This document shows positions 16,962 through 25,259 of a DNA stretch of 64,000 nucleotides, in pieces (the first letter of the stretch is position 1; each line of letters begins with the position of its first letter). The DNA comes from Paenalcaligenes hermetiae (GTDB lineage: Bacteria > Pseudomonadota > Gammaproteobacteria > Burkholderiales > Burkholderiaceae_B): assembly GCF_039543645.1 (NCBI RefSeq), contig NZ_BAABKD010000001.1:62001-126000 (forward strand). Reading direction: 5' to 3'. Below the pieces are notes generated by a model that did not search any database, was not told the origin of the DNA, and worked only from the letters and a program-made list of their open reading frames with translations. The translations under genes and the position numbers were made by a program.

Positions 16962-18407
16962 TTAGTTAGCTGCAGAAGTTGATTGATGATTTTCGGAAGG
17001 TGGTGTCACACCCCCGCCCAATGCGCGATAAAGCGCCACGGTATTACTTAAACGAGCCCTTTGTAACTGCAGCAGCATTTGCTCTGCCGCAAACTGCGAA
17101 CGCTGCGCATCAAGGACCTCGAGATAGGGCGCAGACCCTTGCTCGTACCGAATCATGGCCAAGCGCGCTCGATCTTGTTCTGAACGTACTAAATTCGCTT
17201 GTTCTTTTTCTTGTTGAGCCAGCCAATGATGCGCGGCTAAGCCGTCTGCAACCTCTCTAAAGGCGGTACGTATGGTTGATTCGTAATTTGCAACCGCTAT
17301 ATGTTTGCGTGCTTCGGCAAGCGCTAGATTTGATTCACGCGCCCCACCATCAAAAATAGGCAAAGAAATCTGGGGCATAAAAGTCCAAGCGCCACTGCCC
17401 CCGCGGAATAAACCATCTAAAGCAGAGCTGGCTGTGCCCGCAAAGCCTGTTAAGGTAATCCGAGGGAAAAAAGCAGCGCGTGCCGCGTCCACATTAGCAC
17501 GTGCCGCCAATAGCTGCTGTTCTGCCGCACGAATATCTGGCCGCTGTAACAATACCGTAGAAGGTAAATCGGGCGTAATCGCGCGCTCAAGCTGTTGCTG
17601 CGCCAAGGTGCTGCTTTCACCCAGTGGCCCACTGTAGCCGGTTAGCTGCTGAATTAATGCAGCGTTCTGCGCTTTTTCTCGCTCTAAGTTAGCCAGCTCG
17701 CTACGCGCGGTTAATAGTAAAGAGTCCACCGCCCGCAGTTCTAAATCAGAAGAACTGCCCACGCGTACCCGCTGCGCCATAATGCGCTGAGATTCCGTTC
17801 GGCTATCTACGGTTTTTTTGGCGAGCTCAACCCGCTGGGTTAGCTCCAAAGCCTGTAAATAAGCATCGGCTGTCATGGCGATAAGGCTTATTTCGAAGGC
17901 TTGACGTGCTTGCTCTGTCGCCAAATACTGAGCCAATGCGGCCGCGCTTAAACTGCTGACTCGCCCCCAAAAATCCAGCTCAAAAGCGCTAACACCTAAG
18001 CCCACCTGATATTGACCACTGGTCACCGCCTGCTGCGTGATCGACAAATCCGCTGGCACCCGCCCACGCTGGCCATCGCCCTGCGCCCCAATATGAGGTA
18101 AACGTTCAGAGGACTGAATACCATAAATAGCACGCGCTTCGGCCACCCGAGCTGTAGCGGCTTTTAAGTCACTATTAAAATCAAGCGCTTGTTGAATTAA
18201 TTGTTTTAATTGAGGATCAGTAAAAAACTGTTGCCAATGATCGGATGGATTTAATTGTGGGGCGTCCGTATTGCTTGTACCAAGAACAGGAAGCTGATCT
18301 GGAATACCTACTTCCATATTTTCAGGCTGCGGCACAGGTGCCACACATGCGGCCAAAGCTAAAGTTGCCGCTGAAAGTATCCATATACGCGGAGCTAATA
18401 ATTTCAC
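16962..18407 (-). CDS. Outer-membrane efflux lipoprotein (NodT/OprM family)
   Basis: A 481-aa TolC-like channel lipoprotein with two outer-membrane-efflux repeats. The signal peptide ends in the lipobox ALAAC. Family landmarks include FELDFWGRVSSL in repeat one, the LLQRPDIRAAEQQL motif mid-protein, and SRQ/EQGSAPYLEVLDAQR near the C-terminus. The start is set at GTG 18407, which has AAGGA 8 bases upstream and a standard signal sequence; an in-frame TTG at 18431 would add eight residues. It is the first gene of the five-gene export operon. The tRNA-Ser terminator and the island's left end lie just upstream. Confidence 0.93.
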   Translation of the reverse strand: MKLLAPRIWILSAATLALAACVAPVPQPENMEVGIPDQLPVLGTSNTDAPQLNPSDHWQQFFTDPQLKQLIQQALDFNSDLKAATARVAEARAIYGIQSSERLPHIGAQGDGQRGRVPADLSITQQAVTSGQYQVGLGVSAFELDFWGRVSSLSAAALAQYLATEQARQAFEISLIAMTADAYLQALELTQRVELAKKTVDSRTESQRIMAQRVRVGSSSDLELRAVDSLLLTARSELANLEREKAQNAALIQQLTGYSGPLGESSTLAQQQLERAITPDLPSTVLLQRPDIRAAEQQLLAARANVDAARAAFFPRITLTGFAGTASSALDGLFRGGSGAWTFMPQISLPIFDGGARESNLALAEARKHIAVANYESTIRTAFREVADGLAAHHWLAQQEKEQANLVRSEQDRARLAMIRYEQGSAPYLEVLDAQRSQFAAEQMLLQLQRARLSNTVALYRALGGGVTPPSENHQSTSAAN

Positions 18408-18564
18408 AATGTGATTCCTTTTTAATGGCAAAACAATACGGCTGACTTTATATTACCCAATAATTGTTAAGTAATTGATGATTTAAGTCAATTGCACCCT
18501 TTTAAAGAAATCGTTTTATCTTAGTTTAACAATTCTTAATTCTTAAAAGCGATAAAGCACAAAT
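18408..18564. other. Upstream region of the export operon
   Basis: AT-rich 157 bases between the efflux operon start and the hairpin at 18565. It must contain the leftward promoter of the operon. A run of A/T-rich TTAAxAAT motifs is visible, but I cannot name a convincing -35/-10 pair or operator. No ORF of note. Confidence 0.3.
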
Positions 18565-18601
18565 AAAAAAGCCGCATTGATATTAAATCAACGCGGCTTT
18601 T
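18565..18601 (-). terminator. Probable original terminator of the tRNA-Ser gene, now separated by the island
   Basis: Stem AAAGCCGC-TTGAT/ATCAA-GCGGCTTT with one internal mismatch, followed on the minus strand by six T residues. No minus-strand gene ends here today. It lies immediately beyond the left copy of the tRNA-Ser 3' end. Before integration it would have sat directly downstream of tRNA-Ser(GGA), so it is best read as that gene's ancestral terminator. Confidence 0.7.
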
Positions 18602-18606
18602 AAATG

Positions 18607-18624
18607 TCTTGGCGGACAGAGAGG
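18607..18624. repeat. Left attachment repeat (tRNA-Ser 3'-end fragment)
   Basis: tcttggcggacagagagg, identical to 42440-42457. It corresponds to the CCA end, discriminator and acceptor-stem 3' strand of tRNA-Ser plus two flanking bases. The sequence diverges immediately afterwards. The 6-bp arms CTTGGC and GCCAAG flank the rest of the repeat at 18608-18631. Confidence 0.9.
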
Positions 18625-18741
18625 CTGCCAAGCAAACGTCCAACCAAGACCAGATCAGTCAAAAATATCTTTTAAAAACAACAAGTTAACCTAAGATCCA
18701 TCCAACAGCATCCAATGAATTACAACATAAAACAAATAAAA

Positions 18742-18762
18742 ATGGCATACTAGATGGCATAC
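18742..18762. repeat. Left pair of ATGGCATAC repeats (probable integrase arm sites)
   Basis: ATGGCATAC occurs at 18742-18750 and 18754-18762, starts 12 bp apart, just upstream of the integrase gene. The same pair with the same 12-bp pitch recurs inside the right end at 42366-42386. Same-orientation 9-mers at fixed pitch at both ends fit arm-type binding sites of a tyrosine integrase. Confidence 0.65.
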
Positions 18763-18788
18763 TGAAGCAACCATTCTACGAAGCAGCC

Positions 18789-20045
18789 ATGATCAAAGAC
18801 ACTCAAGCACGCAACATAAAGCCTTCTGACAAAGCTATTCCCCACGGTGGGGTAATAGGCCTAGCATTGCATCCAAGCAAAACCAAAGGTCAAGGTAAGT
18901 GGGTTCTACGTTATGTAAGCCCCGTCACCAAAAAGAGGCGTAATGCAGGGTTAGGCTCATATCCTACGGTTAGCATAGCGGACGTAACTAAAATCGCACT
19001 CAGTATGCGAGGGCAAATAGAGCAAGGGTTCGACCCCTTAGAAGAAAAAGCCAAAACACAAGAGCTACAAAAAATACCAACATTTGAAGCTGCCGCTGGT
19101 ATGCTTCATGCAGAGCTACTTCCCTCTTGGAAAAACATTAAACATGGTCAGCAGTGGATTAACACTTTAGAGCAATACATATTCCCCTATATAGGCTCTC
19201 TCACTTTAGACTCTATTGAGCCACGCCACATAGCAGATGCGTTAAGACCAATTTGGCTAGACAAGCAAGAAACAGCCCAGCGTACCAAAAGGCGCATTCA
19301 TGCGGTTATGGCGTGGGGTTGGGCTCATGGCTTTTGTAACTCCAACCCCGTCGATGTTGTCGAACACCTCTTGCCTAAACAAACAGGGAAAGTCATTCGA
19401 ACCGAACATCATCCTGCTATGGCTTGGCAGGAAATCCCCAAGTTCGTTCAAAAGCATCTAACAGTAAATGACAAAAGTAACGTAACTCGATCTATTTTAG
19501 AGTTCCTAATCCTAACGGCCTGTCGTTCCGGCGAGGCAAGAGGCGCACAGTGGTCTGAAATAGATTGGGAAAAGAAAATATGGAGCATCCCTGCGGAACG
19601 CATGAAAATGAAAAGCGCACACCGAGTTCCTTTAAGTGATAGAGCCCTAGAAATCTTACACAACCAACTAGGGTTACATGAAACACTCATCTTCCCCTCA
19701 CCAAGAGGACAAAAAGAACTTTCCGATATGGCTCTAACCAGTTTTCTACGTAAAGTGAATGCGCCAAGCACAACTGAAGGTCGTGTTGCTACTGCTCATG
19801 GTTTTAGATCTAGCTTTAGAGACTGGTGTAGCGAAAATGGCTATGCAAGAGATCTAGCTGAGCGTGCATTAGCCCATACCGTCCAGAATCAAGTAGAAGC
19901 GGCTTACCATCGAACTGACCTTCTAGAGAAACGGCGACCTATGATGCAGTCTTGGTCTGATTTTGTGTGCGGTATTCCAGCCCCTGATAAAAATACTCAT
20001 ATCGATCAGAAAGTGAGCTTTTTATCTAACTTGGAAAATAAATGA
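18789..20045 (+). CDS. int: P4-type tyrosine integrase
   Basis: The 418-aa protein has an N-terminal DUF4102 arm-binding domain (residues 1-85; KTKGQGKWVLRYVSP), a core-binding SAM-like domain (about 100-195) and a C-terminal catalytic domain. The catalytic tetrad is visible: R246 (TACRSGEARG), H337 and R340 (TAHGFRSSFRDW), H363 (LAHTV) and nucleophile Y373 (AAYHRTD). It would cut and join at the tRNA-Ser 3' end. It sits at the tRNA-distal end of the island, unlike the usual arrangement. Its stop is only 11 bases from the stop of the convergent subtilisin gene. The Shine-Dalgarno sequence is weak. Confidence 0.95.
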   Translation: MIKDTQARNIKPSDKAIPHGGVIGLALHPSKTKGQGKWVLRYVSPVTKKRRNAGLGSYPTVSIADVTKIALSMRGQIEQGFDPLEEKAKTQELQKIPTFEAAAGMLHAELLPSWKNIKHGQQWINTLEQYIFPYIGSLTLDSIEPRHIADALRPIWLDKQETAQRTKRRIHAVMAWGWAHGFCNSNPVDVVEHLLPKQTGKVIRTEHHPAMAWQEIPKFVQKHLTVNDKSNVTRSILEFLILTACRSGEARGAQWSEIDWEKKIWSIPAERMKMKSAHRVPLSDRALEILHNQLGLHETLIFPSPRGQKELSDMALTSFLRKVNAPSTTEGRVATAHGFRSSFRDWCSENGYARDLAERALAHTVQNQVEAAYHRTDLLEKRRPMMQSWSDFVCGIPAPDKNTHIDQKVSFLSNLENK

Positions 20046-20056
20046 AAGCTTTCTTA

Positions 20057-22576
20057 TTAGATATTTATAGCTACTTGTGCTGGTACTGGTATAGAGATTT
20101 GATTTTCAATTGGTGTGTATAAATCAACATCGACTTCAGGGACTTTAATTGAGACAATCAATGAGTAACGAACCGACTGATCATATCGCTCAAGCTTAGG
20201 TCTACTTTTCCACCAGCCTGATGATGGATAAATAGCAATTGCACCTCTACTAGCTAAATCAGCAGCAGTTCCTTTCCAAACATCAGAATGTATTGACCCT
20301 CTATGCCTTCCCGAAGGACCGACCAGCCAAGCACTATCACTATCTCTACTAGAAAAATACTCTTCGTTGTCTCGTGCTTTTTTATTAATCCGAGAGCGAA
20401 AAGATTTTTCACTTTCCACAGGGCGTTTCACATCAAACCTCAATCCATGTGACTCGTAACGATAACGTGAGGTAACACCACGAGCTGACGGATTAGGCTC
20501 AATGAAATAAGAAAGAGTGACTCTCATTTCTACCTCAGCTGAGCCCAAAGACAGCAACTCCTCGTGAGGCCAAGGTAAAGCATGAAGATTCATCTCATTA
20601 TACGTTGGTTTATTACTGCCTTCACGTTTAAAAGGATACAAAGAGTCTTCACATATCAAAGTCAATGAGTTACTCAAACTCCATAGGGCCCGCTCAAGGC
20701 TGGGCACACCAAATCCACAATGACGTATTAACCGAGTAACACTCGCTTTACTTGGTTGTCCTCTATCACTTAAAAACTCTGCTTTCATCGTCGGAGTCCA
20801 TTCAGCAGAATGAACTATCAAACCACGAACTGTTTCTGGCCAAAGCTGAGGATAACGAGCCATTATCTGCGCTGCCATTCGAGCAGCGGCTGATGTGGCC
20901 GCGCTAGTTGCATTCACCGTTACAAAAAGGCGTTCATTAATCTCAGAGTTAGTAGTTAATAAACTAAGAGAGGGTAACCATACTGCACCAAAGCTATCTT
21001 TAGCTGCATTTCCACCCTCAAATACAACATCTGGCTTTAAAGGCCAATGTGAAACCCAAGTTTGAGAGGTTGTGCTAAATGGACTTAACCCACCCTCTGG
21101 CGCAATAGGATGATACCTCTCAGCATCCGACTCTGTAATCGCCACTAAATCTGTCATAGCGCCTACCGTCAAAGCATTCCAAGCCTGAGCTGGATCATGA
21201 ATGCTATCTGTTTCATTGCTTGCAGGATAGTCTAACCAAGCATTTTGATCTTCTATATTCCCAGCAGAAATAATGAATAGACTTTGGGGGAAATCCAACT
21301 CACCACCAAACACTAATCGGTCTATACTTGCTGACCATGCTGAAGGCCGACCTCGGTCACGATTATCCCTAGCAGTTACAGCCATGCTAAATAAGCGCTT
21401 ACGATTAGGTGCTGTAATTCTAGGCCTTGATACTGCCTCTAGCGTTAAATAACCATGATGTACAGCATCATTACCATTCGATCCTACAGTCGGAAGAAGC
21501 TTAACAGACTCTAAGCGATGCCCTATTACAATAGACTCATCTGTTTCTAATGCTGCGCTTAGATCACCAAATAACGCAACCCCAGCCATGCTAGTGCCAT
21601 GCCCATTTTGATCATTAACCCCCCAGCTCGGCTCTACTGTGTGTAAGTCATTAGGCGCTAGCAACGACTTCAAAAGTGGATGACCATTGTTAACACCTGT
21701 ATCAAGTAAACAAACATAAGGGACATCATCCTCTTCCAGAGTAACTTTTAAGCGGGAACTTAACTCTTCTACCCATCCATGTTGTTCACTAGGCACAATC
21801 GAGTCAAAAAACTCAGCCGTTTCCTTTGCTCTACGTAGTTCCGCAATACTATTAAGTATTAAGGTCGAGCTCTTCATCTGACTTAAAGAGCCATACATCT
21901 GTAACACAACTCGCTCAGGAAACCTTAACTCACCCTTAACTACCTTAAAGCCTAATCTTTCTGCTGTCTCACGAAACCTTTTAACTATATCGTGGCCATC
22001 ACTCTTTCTAGGCAACCATACTTCCCACCAAATTTCCTCATCATCTAATGCTGGCATCAAGTCCGGCACATCAGTCCATAAGGCTTTTACAGTAGCAGCT
22101 CGTATATCTTTTATCGTATTCAATAAGTTGCTATATTTAGGGCCTTTTTTACTATCCTTACTACTATCCAAATAAGAGTTAATCTGTTTTTCAAAGATAT
22201 CAAGCTTTCCATCTGGTACAAAAACAGTAGCAAAAGTCTTCCCTTCATCATCAAAGCGAACATTTCGCAACTCGATACCTGACCTCTCTTTATCTAAGGA
22301 CTCGACAACAAGACTTACCTCTGCAAAACTTTCAAACTCAATCTGCAACCCCAACCCCTCCTCAACCCCAGCTTCTTTCTGTTGTTGAGCGCTTTCTGAA
22401 AGCGTTTCTTTTAACTGCTGTACCTGCTTTAATAAATGAGCACCATGACTTTTTCGATTAGGAGTAAACGCCTGAACATTCTCCCCTATAGCTCTAGAGG
22501 GCATAGCGAACTCTTCTGCAATGCCTGTATTAGATAAAATAAAATGCAGACGTTTTTCTTGACTCATCTCCGTCAC
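20057..22576 (-). CDS. ietS: Subtilisin-like (S8) serine protease, IetS-like component
   Basis: This 839-aa protein has about 280 N-terminal residues of unknown fold, then an S8 peptidase domain with Asp292 (VCLLDTGVNNGHP), His326 (NGHGTSMAG), oxyanion Asn440 (FIISAGN) and Ser558 (NATSAATSAA). The last 200 residues are beta-rich and uncharacterised. There is no signal peptide, so it is cytoplasmic. Together with the AAA ATPase 13 bases upstream it matches the IetAS pair, described as an Agrobacterium Ti-plasmid stability locus and later as an anti-phage system. The start is GTG 22576 with AAGGAGG close upstream; ATG 22567 is possible. Confidence 0.85.
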   Translation of the reverse strand: MTEMSQEKRLHFILSNTGIAEEFAMPSRAIGENVQAFTPNRKSHGAHLLKQVQQLKETLSESAQQQKEAGVEEGLGLQIEFESFAEVSLVVESLDKERSGIELRNVRFDDEGKTFATVFVPDGKLDIFEKQINSYLDSSKDSKKGPKYSNLLNTIKDIRAATVKALWTDVPDLMPALDDEEIWWEVWLPRKSDGHDIVKRFRETAERLGFKVVKGELRFPERVVLQMYGSLSQMKSSTLILNSIAELRRAKETAEFFDSIVPSEQHGWVEELSSRLKVTLEEDDVPYVCLLDTGVNNGHPLLKSLLAPNDLHTVEPSWGVNDQNGHGTSMAGVALFGDLSAALETDESIVIGHRLESVKLLPTVGSNGNDAVHHGYLTLEAVSRPRITAPNRKRLFSMAVTARDNRDRGRPSAWSASIDRLVFGGELDFPQSLFIISAGNIEDQNAWLDYPASNETDSIHDPAQAWNALTVGAMTDLVAITESDAERYHPIAPEGGLSPFSTTSQTWVSHWPLKPDVVFEGGNAAKDSFGAVWLPSLSLLTTNSEINERLFVTVNATSAATSAAARMAAQIMARYPQLWPETVRGLIVHSAEWTPTMKAEFLSDRGQPSKASVTRLIRHCGFGVPSLERALWSLSNSLTLICEDSLYPFKREGSNKPTYNEMNLHALPWPHEELLSLGSAEVEMRVTLSYFIEPNPSARGVTSRYRYESHGLRFDVKRPVESEKSFRSRINKKARDNEEYFSSRDSDSAWLVGPSGRHRGSIHSDVWKGTAADLASRGAIAIYPSSGWWKSRPKLERYDQSVRYSLIVSIKVPEVDVDLYTPIENQISIPVPAQVAINI

Positions 22577-22589
22577 GACTCCTCCTTAT

Positions 22590-23588
22590 TTAATTATTTT
22601 TATAACTCAAGCGCACTGCAAGTCTTCGTCGCTCTTCTATCGCAAGACTGATATCTTTCTCTCGAACTAAGTCTCTGCTCTCCATTAACGCTGTTTTTAA
22701 TACCTCGTCTGAAGCCCTAGTTAACTCAGCATAACTAAGCCCAGAAGCTTTTTTTGCCAAACGCCTCCATGAAATATTCTTAACTGCCATATGTGATAGC
22801 CGCCCTTTTAATGCATTAGCGATACTTTCTTCGTCAGGTAACTCATAATGCAGTAAATCATCAAAGCGACGAAAAAGAGCAGTATCCAAAATCTCAGGGT
22901 GATTAGTAGCTCCAATAATTAAGCTATGAGAATTATCTTGCTCAATCATTTGCAAAAAGCTATTAAGAATACGCCTAACCTCACCAACATCATTAGCTAA
23001 CCCTCTCTGTGATCCAATCGCGTCAAACTCATCAAAGAAATAAACCCCTCTAGTATGTTGTATAGATTCAAAAATCTGACGAAGTTTGGCTGCTGTCTCC
23101 CCCATAAACTTCGTGATCAGTCCATCTAAACGCACCTCAAGCAAAGGCAACCCCAACTCACAAGCCAAAACTGAGGCTGTCATAGTCTTTCCAGTGCCAG
23201 GCGGCCCAACCAATAATAGTTTTCGCCGAGGCTGTAAACCATGGGATAAAATCTCTGCGGCATGACGTTGCTCAAGAATAATACGCTTAAGCTGCAGTTC
23301 AAGCTCGGTGCTTAACACCATATCTACGAGTCTAGACTTTGGATAACTAACAGTTAATAAGTTAGCTAGCTCGCCACGCGGCTCACTGATAGACAGAACT
23401 TTTTTCTTTGGCGTAATTGCACGTCGAGCCTTCGCTTGATCAAGCAAATCACGTAAATCCTCAGCCAGTCGACCATGACCTTGCTTAGCCTCAGTAGCGG
23501 CAACCTGCATAGCCACGGAGTAAAAGCGTGCATCATCCCCCTCCAGATGCGACTGGAATAGCGCTTTAAGTTGACTTGCATTGGCCAT
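22590..23588 (-). CDS. ietA: AAA ATPase, IetA-like component
   Basis: A 332-aa single-ring AAA ATPase with Walker A GPPGTGKT (128-135), Walker B FFDEFDAIG (D186, E187), sensor-1 GATNH (226-230) and arginine fingers FRRF (240-241). The N-terminal 100 residues are helical and specific to this family. ATG 23588 is chosen because GGAGGTGAG lies 5-6 bases upstream; the in-frame ATG at 23603 lacks a site and falls in the predicted leader. It is co-transcribed with the S8 protease. By analogy with IetA/IetS, the ATPase would control or feed the protease and one component neutralises the toxicity of the other. Function here is inferred from the pairing. Confidence 0.85.
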   Translation of the reverse strand: MANASQLKALFQSHLEGDDARFYSVAMQVAATEAKQGHGRLAEDLRDLLDQAKARRAITPKKKVLSISEPRGELANLLTVSYPKSRLVDMVLSTELELQLKRIILEQRHAAEILSHGLQPRRKLLLVGPPGTGKTMTASVLACELGLPLLEVRLDGLITKFMGETAAKLRQIFESIQHTRGVYFFDEFDAIGSQRGLANDVGEVRRILNSFLQMIEQDNSHSLIIGATNHPEILDTALFRRFDDLLHYELPDEESIANALKGRLSHMAVKNISWRRLAKKASGLSYAELTRASDEVLKTALMESRDLVREKDISLAIEERRRLAVRLSYKNN

Positions 23589-23614
23589 TAGACTCACCTC
23601 CATGTAGAAATAAA

Positions 23615-23620
23615 ATTATA
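23615..23620 (-). promoter_or_regulatory. Possible -10 box of the ietAS operon
   Basis: TATAAT on the minus strand, 26 bases upstream of the chosen ietA start, which would give a leader of about 20 bases. No convincing -35 element is visible at 16-18 bases, so the promoter would be weak or activator-dependent. Confidence 0.4.
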
Positions 23621-23805
23621 GCCTAGAAGCATTACTTCCCCTAAAAAAGAAGAAAAAGACCCTTATTAACGTTATTTTTGTAGTAATTCTTGGACAAGCC
23701 ACCTCTGCACAACTTAACTCATCAGCTCTACTAACAGCCAAGACTAACGCCCCAGCTATTTTTTTAACCCAGTTTTTTTCATACCTATATCACCTTAGTG
23801 AATCC

Positions 23806-23831
23806 GGCAGAGCATTGGCTCTGCCTTTTTT
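23806..23831 (+). terminator. Terminator-like hairpin in front of the 23851 gene
   Basis: Stem GGCAGAGC/GCTCTGCC with loop ATTG-type, followed by six T residues, and only about 20 bases upstream of an ATG with AAGGAG. It precedes the first gene of the 23.8-27.8 kb operon and belongs to a series of similar hairpins there. It may end an upstream transcript or act as an attenuator. Confidence 0.7.
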
Positions 23832-23850
23832 GTTTTCTAAGGAGATCCTT

Positions 23851-24201
23851 ATGTCATTTGTTCATGAATGTCCACGTTGCCTCTCTAAGCGAATACTGGC
23901 TAAACATACAGGTCGTAAAATTGGCGCAAGCATTGGTGCTGTGGCTGGCTTTGGCTCAACGATCAGTAGTGCGGCTACCGGAGCGGCTACAGGGGCTGCG
24001 TTTGCTGTTCAAAACTTCTCAGACAAAACCCCTTCCCCTCAAACTGTTCTCAGTGCGGTGATAGGTGGTTTAGTGGGTGGCGTAGCGGGCTGTGCCGCGG
24101 GTGCAGCGTTTGGTGATGCCCTTGATCAAACCGTTTTTGATAATTACGAGTGCCTTGATTGTGGCTACAGCTTTAGCTATGTGGCTAGTTCTAATCAGTA
24201 A
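23851..24201 (+). CDS. Small protein: two CxxC half-ribbons flanking glycine-zipper helices
   Basis: A 116-aa protein of unknown function. It begins MSFVHECPRCLSKR and ends with YECLDCGYSFSY, so one CxxC knuckle lies at each end and the two could form a zinc ribbon. Between them lie two hydrophobic Gly/Ala stretches (IGASIGAVAGFG...AATGAATGAA; VIGGLVGGVAGCAAGAAFG) of glycine-zipper type, possibly membrane-inserting. ATG 23851 has AAGGAG 8 bases upstream, and it is better supported than in-frame upstream starts that cross the hairpin. It is the first gene of the DUF932-YqaJ-RadC run, 19 bases before DUF932. Confidence 0.7.
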   Translation: MSFVHECPRCLSKRILAKHTGRKIGASIGAVAGFGSTISSAATGAATGAAFAVQNFSDKTPSPQTVLSAVIGGLVGGVAGCAAGAAFGDALDQTVFDNYECLDCGYSFSYVASSNQ

Positions 24202-24220
24202 CTATCTAAGGAGATAACTC

Positions 24221-25180
24221 ATGGCTCACTGTGTTGAAAGCATGGCCTTTACTGGCGCAACTCCTTGGCATGGTCTAGGGAAGCAACTCACTGAAAACCA
24301 ACCCATTGAAGTGTGGGCTCAAGAGGCAGGTATGGACTGGGAGATTAAAGAAACCCCTGTTCGTTTTATGAGTGATGGAAACCATGAAAAAAGCGCCCTT
24401 CTGACTTACCCTGAACGTAAGGTGTTATTTCGTTCTGATACCCAAGAACCCCTCTCTGTGGTGAGCCAGCGCTATCAAGTGGTACAGCCTCGTGAGATCC
24501 TTGAGTTCTACAGAGATCTAACTGAAATGTCTGGCTTTCAATTACACACCGCAGGCGTACTCAAAGGCGGCCGTAAAGTCTGGGCTTTAGCCAAAACCGG
24601 ACAATCCACTTTGCTGCGAGGCAATGATTTAGTGGAAGGCTATGTATTGTTAGCAACAGCTTGTGATGGCACCCTAGCCACTACAGCCCAATTCACCTCG
24701 GTACGTGTGGTTTGCCATAACACGTTAAGTATTGCTTTAGACAAGGGGCAAGGAGTAGTACGTGTTCCTCACAGCACGCAATTTAATCCACAAGCCGTCA
24801 AAGACGAGCTAGGTATTTCAGTCACCTCATGGGATGCCTTCATGTACCGCATGAAACACCTCAGTGAACGCAAAGTCAGTCACAAAGAAGCCGAAGACTT
24901 TTTCCTCACGTTGTTCTCCACACAAAGCCAAGGCAACGCTACCCCTCTTGCCACTCAACCCATGAAGAAAGCATTGGCGTTGTATGAGGGACATGGTCGT
25001 GGAGCAGAACTCAATACCGCCAAAGGAACAGCGCTAGGGCTATTAAACTCCATTACCGAGTTTATAGACCATGAGCGCCGAGCCCATAGCCAAGACCACC
25101 GTTTAGATTCAGCGTGGTTTGGACAAGGGGCTACCCTCAAACAAAAAGCTCTGAACCAGTCCTTAGCCTTACTGGCCTAA
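24221..25180 (+). CDS. DUF932 (phage/plasmid-related TIGR03299-like) protein
   Basis: The 319-aa protein opens MAHCVESMAFTGATPWHGLG, a hallmark of the DUF932 family found on plasmids, ICEs and phages. Further family blocks are PLSVVSQRYQVVQPREILEFYRDL and GGRKVWALAKTG, then TTAQFTSVRVVCHNTLSIAL. The molecular role of DUF932 is not established. It usually travels with recombination genes, as here with YqaJ nuclease and RadC. Strong AAGGAG site. It is followed by a terminator-like hairpin. Confidence 0.9.
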   Translation: MAHCVESMAFTGATPWHGLGKQLTENQPIEVWAQEAGMDWEIKETPVRFMSDGNHEKSALLTYPERKVLFRSDTQEPLSVVSQRYQVVQPREILEFYRDLTEMSGFQLHTAGVLKGGRKVWALAKTGQSTLLRGNDLVEGYVLLATACDGTLATTAQFTSVRVVCHNTLSIALDKGQGVVRVPHSTQFNPQAVKDELGISVTSWDAFMYRMKHLSERKVSHKEAEDFFLTLFSTQSQGNATPLATQPMKKALALYEGHGRGAELNTAKGTALGLLNSITEFIDHERRAHSQDHRLDSAWFGQGATLKQKALNQSLALLA

Positions 25181-25210
25181 GTACCCTAACTTCCCCTTTT
25201 TTATAAATGA

Positions 25211-25239
25211 GCCCGATGTGATTGCATCGGGCTTTTTTT
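25211..25239 (+). terminator. Hairpin with T tract between DUF932 and YqaJ genes
   Basis: Stem GCCCGATG/CATCGGGC followed by seven T residues, then TTTTAGGAG as the Shine-Dalgarno sequence of the next gene. It has the full form of an intrinsic terminator although it lies inside an apparent operon. Confidence 0.85.
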
Positions 25240-25259
25240 ACGCCTTTTAGGAGTCCATC

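Noticed and set aside
18607..18700. A second, broken tRNA-Ser gene at the left island end
   Set aside because: Only the 3' terminal bases match; the following sequence shows no T arm or anticodon arm. It is an attachment-site copy, not a tRNA pseudogene.
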